DNA from: Bacteroidota bacterium
GTDB lineage: Bacteria > Bacteroidota > Bacteroidia > Bacteroidales > JAADGE01
Assembly: GCA_024277895.1 (NCBI GenBank)
Contig: JAJRUH010000061.1
Location: forward strand, 1-50,481
DNA length: 50,481 nucleotides
Direction of reading: 5' to 3'
Position 1 is the first letter of the stretch; every line of letters begins with the position of its first letter. Shown here one piece after another: positions 42,941-50,481 of the stretch. A program made the translations under genes and the position numbers. A model generated the notes under the pieces. The model had not been told where the DNA came from. It ran no database searches and worked only from the letters and a program-made list of their open reading frames with translations.

Positions 42941-43528
42941 TCAGCGTTTTCGCTTAACAACTAATGTATCGTTAACAACTTCAATAACTTCAACAAAACT
43001 GCCGGTTTTAATATCTTCGGTATCTTCTGTAACCGCATCTAATGTTTTATATCCCTCTTGAATAATAATTTGGACTTTCCCGTTTCCTTTCTTTTTTGCG
43101 GGAATGGTTAAATACACCTCAGCTTCTTTTCCGAGAGCATTTTCCATTACTAATGTACCGCTGGACTGAAGTTTTAACAACATAAAAAATATCCAAGCGG
43201 TAAAAAGCATCATAATTAAACCGAGAGCAAGTGAAATTCCCGAAACACCCCACCACACATGCATTCCTCTGTCAATTGCAGCTAAACCGCCCCAACCGTA
43301 AAACATCAAAAATGCTAATATACTTTTAACGGAAAAAATATGCATGCCGGCATCTTGATCTCCGCTGAAATCACCATTATGATCTGCGGAAGTGTCTAAA
43401 TCGGAATCAACTCCTGCCGTTAAAGAAATTATTAGTTGAATGACAAAAATAGTTGTTGAAGGCAGTGCAATTGCCCAATGTATTTTTTGAAGTGATGATA
43501 ACGCATCCCACCAAGAAGATATTTCCAT
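42941..43528 (-). CDS. NfeD-like membrane protein
   Basis: About 195 aa from ATG 43528 (MEISSWWDALSSLQKIHW). The track begins at a TTG eight codons upstream. Three hydrophobic segments (near residues 18-36, 68-85, 98-118) precede a C-terminal OB-like domain (about 130-195: GKEAEVYLTIPAKKKGNGK, GSFVEVIEVVNDTLVVKRK). An Asp/His-rich outward loop (DSDLDTSADHNGDFSGDQ) joins the first two spans. NfeD proteins bind flotillins and help form microdomains; here flotillin follows 47 nt later. It is not the protease-fused long NfeD form. Confidence 0.85.
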   Translation of the reverse strand: MEISSWWDALSSLQKIHWAIALPSTTIFVIQLIISLTAGVDSDLDTSADHNGDFSGDQDAGMHIFSVKSILAFLMFYGWGGLAAIDRGMHVWWGVSGISLALGLIMMLFTAWIFFMLLKLQSSGTLVMENALGKEAEVYLTIPAKKKGNGKVQIIIQEGYKTLDAVTEDTEDIKTGSFVEVIEVVNDTLVVKRKR

Positions 43529-43578
43529 AACAAAATTATAATAAGAAACCAAATATATGACAATTAATTATGATATCC

Positions 43579-43607
43579 TAAAAAAAAGACCCGCTAATGC
43601 GAGTCTT
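43579..43607 (-). terminator. Terminator after the PID-CTERM gene
   Basis: On the minus strand the stem AAGACTCGC/GCGGGTCTT (one mismatch) with loop ATTA is followed by a T-run. It separates the microprotein gene from nfeD. Confidence 0.75.
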
Positions 43608-43627
43608 AATTAAAATTATATTAAGAT

Positions 43628-43828
43628 TTAATTTTTTTCTTCTTTTTGTTGTTTATAAAGCTTCCTTGCACCGTATGTTGCTCCGGCAGCAATTAATAAA
43701 AACAAACCTCCGTCTATCGGAATATCCTGCGGCGGCGGCGGCGGCGGTTGAGCTGCAGCATCTTTAACAAGTCCCGGTAAAACTAATAATGTAAAAACAA
43801 TAGTAATTGTGAGTAAAATCTTTTTCAT
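43628..43828 (-). CDS. PID-CTERM-type sorting-tail microprotein
   Basis: 66 aa. A signal peptide (1-27, ending DAAAQ) is followed by a proline run (PPPPPP), the motif DIPIDGGLFLLIAAGATYGA and a basic tail (RKLYKQQKEEKN). The PIDGG plus a short hydrophobic stretch and positive end is the pattern of the Bacteroidota PID-CTERM sorting signal. Here the mature protein is almost only the signal, with no cargo domain. It lies 99 nt upstream of nfeD-flotillin, separated by a terminator, so it has its own promoter. Function unknown. Confidence 0.75.
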   Translation of the reverse strand: MKKILLTITIVFTLLVLPGLVKDAAAQPPPPPPQDIPIDGGLFLLIAAGATYGARKLYKQQKEEKN

Positions 43829-44082
43829 AAAATCTAAATTAAAAATTCGTAGTTTACAGATTAGGCAGTTTTTATGGGAAAACGATATTTTTATAAAATT
43901 ATTATATGCAAATTAAAACGTAAAAAATTTAATATCAAAATTTTTGTTTATATTTTTATAAAAAATTACTGAACAATAATTAAATTTAATACTTTTAAGA
44001 CGTACAAATATATAATTATTTATTAAAATTATGTATAATTTTTTGATAAAATGCAGTATATCGAAGATAAAAAAGAACAGCT

Positions 44083-44616
44083 ATGTATAAAAAGAACAGT
44101 ATTCATACCAACGTCGCCTTTTCCGCCATTAAAGAGTTTCTTATCACAAATTCGACTCAAAGGATTGAAAATAAGAAAGTTCCGAATGAACTTTCTTACA
44201 AAGCAGCGTGTTTTGTTACTCTTAAAACAGATATTGATAAATTGAGAGGTTGCATCGGTACGTTAAAGCCTGTATATAAAAATTTATATACAGAAATTAT
44301 TAAAAATGCCGTAGCTTCAGCTTTTCGAGATAATAGATTTTATCCTCTTACTTCAGAAGAACTTAACAGTATTATCATAACTGTTGAAGTATTATTTCCG
44401 CCGGAAAAAATTGAAGATATTTCTATGTTAAATCCTAAAATTTACGGTGCAATTGTATCAGATAAATTCGGAAGACGCGGAGTTTTACTGCCTGGTATTG
44501 AAGGAATTGATACTGTTGAAAACCAGATACAAATTATAAAACACAAAGCAAATATTATACAAAAAACTAATACTAATTTAACTTTTTATAGATTTAAAAC
44601 AGAAAAATTTCATTAA
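44083..44616 (+). CDS. AMMECR1-domain protein
   Basis: 177 aa. The AMMECR1 domain holds the invariant KLRGCIGTLKP, AFRDNRFYPLTSEEL, IITVEVLFPPEKI and GRRGVLLPGIEGIDTVENQ. In many bacteria AMMECR1 is found with MEMO1-like and radical SAM proteins (AmmeMemoRadiSam); neither partner is adjacent here. The function of the family is not established. It is a monocistronic plus-strand gene; the overlapping frame from 44051 is a shadow. Confidence 0.9.
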   Translation: MYKKNSIHTNVAFSAIKEFLITNSTQRIENKKVPNELSYKAACFVTLKTDIDKLRGCIGTLKPVYKNLYTEIIKNAVASAFRDNRFYPLTSEELNSIIITVEVLFPPEKIEDISMLNPKIYGAIVSDKFGRRGVLLPGIEGIDTVENQIQIIKHKANIIQKTNTNLTFYRFKTEKFH

Positions 44617-44782
44617 ATATATCTTAAGCAGTTAAAAAATTATTAATACATCTTCTGTTTTTTGTTAATTACATCAAATTTACGAATCGGATTACAGAAC
44701 CAAAAAGAAAAAATTAAATAAATTTAAGCTTTCGGTTTTTTTATATTTTCTTTGTATTGTTATAAATTAAATAAAAAAGCAT

Positions 44783-46939
44783 ATGAAACGATTATTATTG
44801 ATAATAACGATTATTTTAAGTTCTGTTCTTTTTGCTGTTTCTCAAAAAAAGCAACTGACAATTGAAGATGCGGTAACAGGACAATGGCGTCAATTATACC
44901 CGAAACATATTCAGGGAATAAAGCCCTATTCAGATAATGATTTCACTTATGTAACAAATTATAAGGAAATCCATTTGATGAATAAAAACGGGAAAGACAT
45001 CAAAATGATTACCGATTTGAAAGAACTTAATTCGGCATTAAAAGAAACCGGACATAAAGAGATGAAATTCTTTCCGTATTGGAATTACAAGTGGACAGAT
45101 GCACAACATTTAAATTTTATAACCGACAGTATATTTTATGTTTACAATATTCAAAATAAAAAAATTGAAACTGATGTTCTGCTTCCGAAAAATTCAAAAA
45201 ACATAACTGTTTGTTATAAAAATGATTACGTAGCTTTTACAATTAAAAATAATTTATATTTTTCCGATGAAAAATCCAAAACAGTTCAAATTACTTTTGA
45301 TGAGAACAAAGGAATTGTAAACGGCAGCAATTATGTTCACAGACAGGAATTCGGTATAAATAAAGGAATTTTTTGGTCTCCGAAAGGAAATGCAATCGCC
45401 TTCTACAGAAAAGATGAGACTATGGTTGCAGATTATCCTTTGGTGGATATTTCAACTCGTATTGCAACCGTTAAAAATATCAAATACCCGATGATTGGTG
45501 AAAAAAGCGAAGAAGTTACACTCGGAATTTACAATTTAAAAACCGGAAAAACAGTTTTTTGTAATGTAAAAGATTTTACCAACGAGCATTATCTCACAAG
45601 TATCACTTGGCGTCCCGACGGAAAATATATTTTTATCGGTGTGCTTAACAGAGAACAAAATCATTTAAAAATGAATATGTATAATGCTTCAACCGGGGCA
45701 TTTGTAAAAACTTTATTTGAAGAAAGAAACGACCGCTATGTTGAACCCGAGCATCCGCTTTATTTTTTACCAAACAGTAATGACGAATTCTTATACTACA
45801 GTGAAAGAGATGGTTATGACCACTTATATCTTTACAATACAGATGGAAAATTATTAAAACAAGTTACAAAAGGAAATTGGGTTGTACTGGATTTTAAAGG
45901 TTTCGATAAAAAAGGAAAAAATATTTTTATTACTTCAACAGAAGAAAGTCCTATTGAAAAACAATTATATAAAGTAAATATCAATACCGGAAAAATACTA
46001 AAATTAACAACGAATAAAGGAACTCACACAATTATTCTTTCAAATTCAAGAAAATATTTCTTTGATTCTTATTCAAATACTAAAGTTGCAAATAATAACA
46101 GAATTTGTGATGACAAAGGAAAAATTGTTCAGAATATTTTAAACGCAAAAGACCCGCTGAATGAATACGACTTAGGCAAAATGTCAATAGGAACAATAAA
46201 AGCAGCCGACGGAAAAACAGATTTATATTACAGATTAATAACACCGCCTAATTTCGATCCTAAAAAGAAATATCCTGTTGTTGTTTATGTTTACGGCGGG
46301 CCTCATGCCCAATTAGTTACAAATTCACGTCTCGGAGGTGCAAGATTATGGAATTATTATATGGCACAAAAAGGATATATTATGTTTACACTTGATAACA
46401 GAGGTTCTGCAAACAGGGGTTTTGCATTTGAAAGTATTATTCACCGACAATGCGGGCAAGAAGAAATGAAAGACCAAATGAAAGGTATCGAATTTATTAA
46501 AAAATTACCCTATGTTGATGCCGACAGAATAGGAGTTCATGGCTGGAGTTACGGCGGATTTATGACAGTCTCTTTAATCACAAATTATCCGGAAACATTT
46601 AAAGTTGCCGTTGCAGGCGGTCCTGTTATTGATTGGAAATATTACGAAGTTATGTACGGAGAACGCTATATGGACACCCCGAAAGAAAATCCGGAAGGGT
46701 TTAAAAAAACAAGTTTATTAAATAAAGCAAAAGATTTAAAAGGCAGATTATTAATAATACACGGCTATGTCGATCCGGTGGTTGTTCCGCAAAACAGTTT
46801 GGATTTTATTCGTTCCTGTATAAAAGCAGGTACCGATATTGATTATTTTTTATATCCCGAAAGCGAACATAATATGAGAGGTAAAAAACGTGTGCATTTA
46901 ATGAAAAAAATAACGCGATATTTTGATGATTATTTGTAA
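44783..46939 (+). CDS. S9-family dipeptidyl peptidase (DPP IV-like)
   Basis: 718 aa with a signal peptide (1-20). An eight-bladed propeller (DPPIV N-terminal domain, about 90-470: NYVHRQEFGINKGIFWSPKG, TWRPDGKYIF) precedes an alpha/beta hydrolase domain. The catalytic Ser is in GWSYGGFM (HGWSYGGFMTVSL), Asp in HGYVDPVV and His in SEHNMRG. The double-Glu-like RQEFG motif for the substrate N-terminus is only partly kept. It removes N-terminal dipeptides in the periplasm, and S9 enzymes of this type are frequent in Bacteroidota that live on peptides. A MITE follows 55 nt downstream. Confidence 0.92.
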   Translation: MKRLLLIITIILSSVLFAVSQKKQLTIEDAVTGQWRQLYPKHIQGIKPYSDNDFTYVTNYKEIHLMNKNGKDIKMITDLKELNSALKETGHKEMKFFPYWNYKWTDAQHLNFITDSIFYVYNIQNKKIETDVLLPKNSKNITVCYKNDYVAFTIKNNLYFSDEKSKTVQITFDENKGIVNGSNYVHRQEFGINKGIFWSPKGNAIAFYRKDETMVADYPLVDISTRIATVKNIKYPMIGEKSEEVTLGIYNLKTGKTVFCNVKDFTNEHYLTSITWRPDGKYIFIGVLNREQNHLKMNMYNASTGAFVKTLFEERNDRYVEPEHPLYFLPNSNDEFLYYSERDGYDHLYLYNTDGKLLKQVTKGNWVVLDFKGFDKKGKNIFITSTEESPIEKQLYKVNINTGKILKLTTNKGTHTIILSNSRKYFFDSYSNTKVANNNRICDDKGKIVQNILNAKDPLNEYDLGKMSIGTIKAADGKTDLYYRLITPPNFDPKKKYPVVVYVYGGPHAQLVTNSRLGGARLWNYYMAQKGYIMFTLDNRGSANRGFAFESIIHRQCGQEEMKDQMKGIEFIKKLPYVDADRIGVHGWSYGGFMTVSLITNYPETFKVAVAGGPVIDWKYYEVMYGERYMDTPKENPEGFKKTSLLNKAKDLKGRLLIIHGYVDPVVVPQNSLDFIRSCIKAGTDIDYFLYPESEHNMRGKKRVHLMKKITRYFDDYL

Positions 46940-46994
46940 ATTAATAATTCGCCGAAGTTGATGTCTTTAAGAAAAACTTCGACAAAAATAAATA

Positions 46995-47227
46995 GGGCTT
47001 GCTGAAAAGCTCACAGGTGCATTAGATTTCAAGTTTCTCGTTTGAAGTCGTATATAAATACTGTGAAATAAGAGAAATTTGAAAGATGGTGTGCCTGCGG
47101 GAAGCTAAAATATTTTACACAAGTGCAAGGAAATAGGGTGAAATGAATTAAAAACCTTGCACTTGCATATGTAAATAACCTTATAAGTAACTGAAACACA
47201 AATATATTAGCATTTTTCAGCAAGCCC
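46995..47227 (-). mobile_element. MITE copy 2, 233 bp, inverted relative to copy 1
   Basis: GGGCTTGCTGAAAA (46995-) and TTTTCAGCAAGCCC (ending 47227) are the same 14-bp inverted repeats as at 11224-11465. The flanks are TAAATA on both sides (46989-46994 and 47228-47233), i.e. TATTTA in the orientation of the element. An inner perfect 11-bp dyad CAAGTGCAAGG/CCTTGCACTTG (47120-47130 and 47155-47165) can form a stem. There is no transposase; the minus ORF 47029-47223 is a chance frame. Confidence 0.85.
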
Positions 47228-47240
47228 TAAATAACCAAAT

Positions 47241-47275
47241 AAAAAAGAGAGTTTCATTACAAAACTCTCTTTTTT
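47241..47275. terminator. Bidirectional terminator, mainly for rplS
   Basis: AAAAAAGAGAGTTT and AAACTCTCTTTTTT form a 14-bp stem with a T-run on both strands. It ends rplS on the minus strand and may also stop read-through from the DPP IV gene. Confidence 0.88.
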
Positions 47276-47295
47276 TATAATCGTTAAGAATATAT

Positions 47296-47643
47296 TTAGA
47301 ATCTTTTTTCTTTAATTCTGGCTTTTTTACCTGTCAGTTTTCTGAAATAATAAATTCTTGCTCTTCGGACTTTTCCTTTTTTATTAACAACAATTTTATC
47401 AATCAACGGAGAATAAAGCGGGAAAATTCTTTCGATACCGACTCCTCCTGTTGATTTTCTTACGGTAAAAGTTTTTGTGGTTCCTTCACCTTTTTTTTGA
47501 ATAACAACACCTCTGTAATCTTGTATTCTTTCTTTTTCGCCTTCTTTAATTTTATAACTTACGGTTATCGTATCCCCTGCTCCGAATTCGGGAAAATCAA
47601 TTTCTTTTGCAAATGCCGTTTCAACTACTTTTAATAAATCCAT
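47296..47643 (-). CDS. rplS: 50S ribosomal protein L19
   Basis: 115 aa, the expected length. Conserved blocks are FGAGDTITVSYKIKEGEKER, IQDYRGVVIQKKG, TFTVRKSTGGVGIERIFPLY and SPLIDKIVVNKKGKVRRA. L19 sits at the 30S-50S interface. It is monocistronic, with a perfect Bacteroidota promoter (TTG-N19-TATTTTTG) and a strong hairpin terminator. The neighbours rimM and trmD of the classic L19 operon are absent from the window. Confidence 0.97.
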   Translation of the reverse strand: MDLLKVVETAFAKEIDFPEFGAGDTITVSYKIKEGEKERIQDYRGVVIQKKGEGTTKTFTVRKSTGGVGIERIFPLYSPLIDKIVVNKKGKVRRARIYYFRKLTGKKARIKEKRF

Positions 47644-47681
47644 CTCTGTGTATATTTTGTATTTCTTTAAAATTGAGGACG

Positions 47682-47711
47682 CAAAAATATAATAAATTTA
47701 TTTACCGGCAA
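47682..47711 (-). promoter_or_regulatory. Promoter of rplS
   Basis: On the minus strand TTG (47709-47711), 19 nt, TATTTTTG (47682-47689). The predicted leader of about 35 nt is short for ribosomal-protein autoregulation. Confidence 0.65.
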
Positions 47712-47735
47712 TTAATTACGCCTCTTTTTTTCTTT

Positions 47736-48398
47736 TTATTCCGTAAAAACGTATTGAATAATATTTGCCCCTGCTTCTAATGCCTGCAAATGCTTTTCTA
47801 CAGGGTCATGATATACTTCGGTATCTTCCCATCCGTTACCCAAATCACATTCATAAGTATAAAGTAAAACAAGTCGGTTATCAAAAAAAATACCGAATGC
47901 CTGCGGACGTTTTCCGTTGTGTTTATGAATTTTAGGCAAACCGTTCGGGAAATCATATTTTTGATGAAATATCGGGTGCGAATACGGCAATTCAACAAGC
48001 CGCCGATCGGGAAACAATTTTCTGATTTCTCTGCGAATATATTTATCCATTCCGTAATTGTCATCAATATGCAAAAAACCGCCGCCGAGAAGATATGTTC
48101 TTAAGTTTTTTTGTTCTTCAACAGAAAAAATAACATTCCCATGCCCTGTCATATGCAAAAAAGGATAATTAAAAATTTCGGGACTGCCGACTTCAACCGT
48201 TGCCGGTTCCGAGTTTATTGAAGTATGAAGATTTTTATTGCAAAATTCAATTAAATTTGGTAAAGACGTAGGATTTGCATACCAATCGCCGCCGCCGTTA
48301 TATTTTAATCGGGCAATTTGATATGAACTTTGAGCCGAAAGCACAAAAAAACTAAAAAAACTAAAAAATAAGATTGATAAAATTTTCTTAATAAACAT
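47736..48398 (-). CDS. DUF4159 domain protein, secreted
   Basis: 220 aa from ATG 48398; the track begins at a TTG two codons upstream. A signal peptide (about 1-23, ending LSAQ) is followed by the DUF4159 domain: IARLKYNGGGDWYANPTSLP, LHMTGHGNVIFS, YLLGGGFLHIDDNYG and FGIFFDNRLVLLYTYECDLGNGWEDTEVY. The glutamine-amidotransferase-like fold (HxxGHG, GGGFLHIDD) is typical of the family, whose function is unknown. It lies 37 nt after rsmE on the same strand and is probably co-transcribed with it. Confidence 0.9.
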   Translation of the reverse strand: MFIKKILSILFFSFFSFFVLSAQSSYQIARLKYNGGGDWYANPTSLPNLIEFCNKNLHTSINSEPATVEVGSPEIFNYPFLHMTGHGNVIFSVEEQKNLRTYLLGGGFLHIDDNYGMDKYIRREIRKLFPDRRLVELPYSHPIFHQKYDFPNGLPKIHKHNGKRPQAFGIFFDNRLVLLYTYECDLGNGWEDTEVYHDPVEKHLQALEAGANIIQYVFTE

Positions 48399-48440
48399 AC
48401 TCAAAACTTTTAACTTTCTCCTTTTAACTAATAACGAACT

Positions 48441-49145
48441 CTACACATTCATAAAATCAATAATCTGGCAAGCAACAATTCCGGCTGTTTCGGTTCGTAA
48501 ACGAGCATCCGACAAACTTATCTCCGCAAAACCTTTTGATACAGCCTGTTTCACCTCATCTTTCGAGAAATCCCCTTCGGGACCTATTAAAATTAAAACA
48601 TTTTTCCCTTTTTCGTAAACTTCTTTTATATGCTTTTTAGTATCCGAATCGTAACAATGTGCAATATATTTTTGTCCTTCAAAATCAGAATTAATAATAT
48701 CTTTAAAAGTAACAAGTTTTTGAAGAACCGGTTTAAAGAACGCTTTCGATTGCTTAGTTGCCGATATAATTACTTTTTCGAGCCGTTCGGGTTTAACAGT
48801 TTTTCTTTCCGAATAACGACTGATAAACGGTATAATTTCATCAACGCCTATTTCTGTTGCTTTTTCAAGAAAAAACTCAAAACGACTGATATTTTTTGTA
48901 GGAGCAACAGCTATTTGAAAACAATATTCTTTTCGTCTTTCTTTTTCTTGAATATCAACCACCTTAACCGAACATTTTTTAGGATTATCATCCGTAATTT
49001 CGGTTACAAACAATTTACCCTTTCCGTTAATCAGTTGTATTTTATCTCCGTTTTTTAATCTTAACACTTTTATGCAATGTTTTGATTCTTCCTGCGAAAG
49101 TGTATATGTATTGCTTAATATGTCGGGGGTGTAAAAAATGTGCAT
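48441..49145 (-). CDS. rsmE: 16S rRNA m3U1498 methyltransferase
   Basis: 234 aa from ATG 49145; the track starts at a TTG one codon earlier. The N-terminal PUA-like part (YTLSQEESKHCIKVLRLKNG, IQLINGKGKLF) precedes the SPOUT domain with its knot: VLILIGPEGDFSKDEVKQ and ISLSDARLRTETAGIVACQI. It methylates U1498 of 16S rRNA with S-adenosylmethionine. It heads a short run with the DUF4159 gene 42 nt downstream. A TATTTTTG box (49164-49171) lies about 20 nt before the ATG. Confidence 0.95.
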   Translation of the reverse strand: MHIFYTPDILSNTYTLSQEESKHCIKVLRLKNGDKIQLINGKGKLFVTEITDDNPKKCSVKVVDIQEKERRKEYCFQIAVAPTKNISRFEFFLEKATEIGVDEIIPFISRYSERKTVKPERLEKVIISATKQSKAFFKPVLQKLVTFKDIINSDFEGQKYIAHCYDSDTKKHIKEVYEKGKNVLILIGPEGDFSKDEVKQAVSKGFAEISLSDARLRTETAGIVACQIIDFMNV

Positions 49146-49163
49146 CAAAAATTATTATAATTG

Positions 49164-49171
49164 CAAAAATA
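49164..49171 (-). promoter_or_regulatory. -7 box of the rsmE promoter
   Basis: TATTTTTG on the minus strand, with only a weak TTTC-like -33 element about 17 nt upstream. The predicted leader is about 15 nt. Confidence 0.45.
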
Positions 49172-49255
49172 CTTTAATTTCGTTATTGAAAAAACTGTTG
49201 AATGACAAAAATAGGATTACTATTCAATACTCTTACCGGTAATTGTTTGCAATGG

Positions 49256-49408
49256 CGTAAATTAGACTACATTCATCAAAATCCGGTTAAAGAATTGATT
49301 GTAGAGCATCCGGAAGAATATTTATATTCAAGTGCAAGAAATTATGCCGGTTTAGATGCAGTTTTAGATATTGAAATGTTAAATTTGCCATGGAAAACGT
49401 ACAATTAG
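49256..49408 (+). pseudogene. C-terminal remnant of a REP-associated tyrosine transposase (RAYT)
   Basis: The 68-aa frame 49202-49408 contains KLDYIHQNPVKELIVEHPEE followed by YLYSSARNYAGLDAVLDIE, the C-terminal part of IS200/RAYT-like single-strand transposases. The 150 or so residues before it, including the HUH motif and catalytic tyrosine, are absent, and the first 18 codons of the frame do not match the family. It is therefore an inactive fragment. Three consecutive small palindromes follow immediately, as expected for the repeats these transposases move. Confidence 0.75.
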
Positions 49409-49431
49409 TTAAATATTTGGAAAGTAACTTG

Positions 49432-49494
49432 TCCGTTTATCAACGGATAGTAGTTGAAAACTACTGTTATGAAAAATCGAAGTTGCAAACTTCG
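49432..49494 (+). repeat. Three consecutive palindromes (REP-like unit)
   Basis: Stem 1: TCCGTT/AACGGA (49432-49447). Stem 2: AGTAGTT/AACTACT (49449-49465). Stem 3: CGAAGTT/AACTTCG (49478-49494). They directly follow the RAYT remnant. No other copy was noticed in the window. Confidence 0.65.
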
Positions 49495-49538
49495 CCTATC
49501 GAGGGGGGATTTATACGAACATTTTAAATAATTGAATT

Positions 49539-50481
49539 ATGAAATATATTATTGTTATAGCTTTTACTTTTATTACTTTAAAAGCAATTAGTCAACAAGA
49601 TTCTATTTACAATTTTGTAAAACAAGATTTTGATAAAATTATTCAATATGAAAAGAAACATGAAACAGTTGTCGAATTTTATAAAAACAGGAAGTTTTAT
49701 TATACTGATAGTATAAAACAAACATATTTAGTAAACATAATTACTAATAGTAATTATGGGGCTAGTTTTAATGGTGTCAATAAATTAATATATATTGGAG
49801 AAAACAGCCCTTTCAAAACAAACAGGAAAAAAATCTTAAATCATTTATTAAATGTTTGTAGATACCCAGAAAGAGATGTTGGAGAAGTTTATGATTTTAA
49901 ACCAGAAGATTTTGACAGTACTGCAAGGCAAAGAATTGTTCAATTAATAAACGGAAGATATTCCAATGAAGAAAATATAATCATTCACAATTACAGAAAA
50001 AATGATTATATAAAACATTTTGATAATCAATTTATAGAATATAGAATTGATAATGTTATTAAGAAAACAAATAAATCAAGAAAAGAAATAAGAGATAGTA
50101 TTTTAGAATATGAATTAAATTTGAGGTTTGGAGATACACTTAAAATTGTTAGATACCCAAAATCTCTTTTTGATATTGCTGGAAAATTTTATATTTATGA
50201 GGCTATTCCTGAATTAGAATTGTTATTAAAAAAACTCGAAAAAAATAATAAAAAGTATAATGATAAAATATTTACAATAAAAAAAGCACTGGCAAGGCTT
50301 GGCAATGAAGAATATGCTAATCAAGTTACAGATTCATTAATAAATTTTATAAAAACTGTTGATATAGGCATTTCAAATTATGATGAGATATTATATACAG
50401 CATCATATATTTGTAATAATAAATCTGCAGAGGTATATAAAGCAATATTACAATCAAACTATAAATACATTTGTTTGTATG
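49539..50481 (+). CDS. Secreted protein of unknown function, 3' end beyond window
   Basis: An open frame of 314 codons starting at ATG 49539 and running off the right edge, so it is missing from the ORF track. The N-terminus MKYIIVIAFTFITLKAISQQ is a signal peptide cleaved near SQ. The mature part is charged, rich in Asn, Lys, Tyr and Asp. Around 220-300 it has paired helices (IYEAIPELELLLKKLEK, TIKKALARLGNEEYANQ) that look like HEAT-type repeats. I do not recognise the family. Codon use differs from the rest of the window: CG dinucleotides are rare and codons such as GCC, CCG and GGC are nearly absent. The gene may be a recent arrival. Confidence 0.7.
   Translation, partial: MKYIIVIAFTFITLKAISQQDSIYNFVKQDFDKIIQYEKKHETVVEFYKNRKFYYTDSIKQTYLVNIITNSNYGASFNGVNKLIYIGENSPFKTNRKKILNHLLNVCRYPERDVGEVYDFKPEDFDSTARQRIVQLINGRYSNEENIIIHNYRKNDYIKHFDNQFIEYRIDNVIKKTNKSRKEIRDSILEYELNLRFGDTLKIVRYPKSLFDIAGKFYIYEAIPELELLLKKLEKNNKKYNDKIFTIKKALARLGNEEYANQVTDSLINFIKTVDIGISNYDEILYTASYICNNKSAEVYKAILQSNYKYICLY

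Noticed and set aside
43528-43545. Possible leaderless start of the NfeD gene (TAATTTTG two bases before ATG)
   Set aside because: The box is too close to the ATG and lacks a -33 element at normal spacing; probably chance.
47029-47223. 64-aa minus ORF between the DPP IV gene and rplS
   Set aside because: It lies entirely inside MITE copy 2.

Overview
The window is a 50 kb piece of an AT-rich chromosome from the Bacteroidota, most likely an anaerobic or facultative member of the Bacteroidales/Marinilabiliales type. The basis is the protein families (DUF3276/PUR-alpha, DUF4491, DUF1573, DUF4159, a PID-CTERM sorting tail, S9 peptidase, Bacteroidota-type LysS, a long-tailed ribosomal protein S1), the oxygen-independent HemN, and several matches to the Bacteroidota promoter (TTTG, about 19 nt, TAnnTTTG). 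The species cannot be named from the sequence. Genes are dense, mostly housekeeping, and point in both directions. There is no prophage, CRISPR array or rRNA; one tRNA-Leu(GAG) is present.

Layout. 1-6075 (minus): a compact operon with a TonB-dependent receptor, an RhtX/AmpG-like MFS permease, hemN and hemG; hemG runs off the left edge. A perfect inverted repeat lies upstream and may be its operator. 6.6-8.3 kb: two tandem DUF4491 membrane proteins and a true nitrilase. 8.5-11.2 kb (plus): recQ and queE. 11.2-11.6 kb: a small inverted-repeat transposable element (MITE) and a gene remnant. 11.6-25.6 kb (minus): recN, an MsbA-like ABC exporter, a GT2 glycosyltransferase, a sulfotransferase overlapping lysS, pgi, a DEDDy 3'-5' exonuclease overlapping a secreted ankyrin protein, two unknown secreted proteins, and a PgpH-type 7TM-HD phosphodiesterase. 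25.7-28.1 kb: a PUR-alpha-like nucleic-acid-binding protein and a butyrate kinase fused to an ABC-type substrate-binding domain.

28.3-36.6 kb (mainly plus): ribosomal protein S1, a STAS protein, RNase Z, a secreted C1 peptidase, a GT2 enzyme, two DUF1573 proteins, a lipoprotein and (minus) an epsilon-like exonuclease. 36.8 kb: tRNA-Leu. 36.9-39.2 kb (minus): a miaA-zupT-hupE-like operon, divergent from smpB, whose promoter lies so close to its ATG that the mRNA should be almost leaderless. 39.9-43.8 kb: YhhN, a small CxxC protein, YjbQ, a second type of MITE, flotillin, NfeD and a PID-CTERM microprotein. 44-47 kb (plus): AMMECR1 and a DPP IV-like peptidase. 47-49.1 kb: a second copy of the first MITE, rplS, DUF4159 and rsmE. 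The right end holds a RAYT transposase remnant with three palindromes and a partial, compositionally different hypothetical gene.

The observations most worth following are the butyrate kinase/periplasmic-binding-fold fusion, the receptor-permease-hemN-hemG operon (possible uptake and finishing of a haem precursor), and the two-copy MITE family, both copies of which sit in the same hexamer TATTTA in the same orientation.
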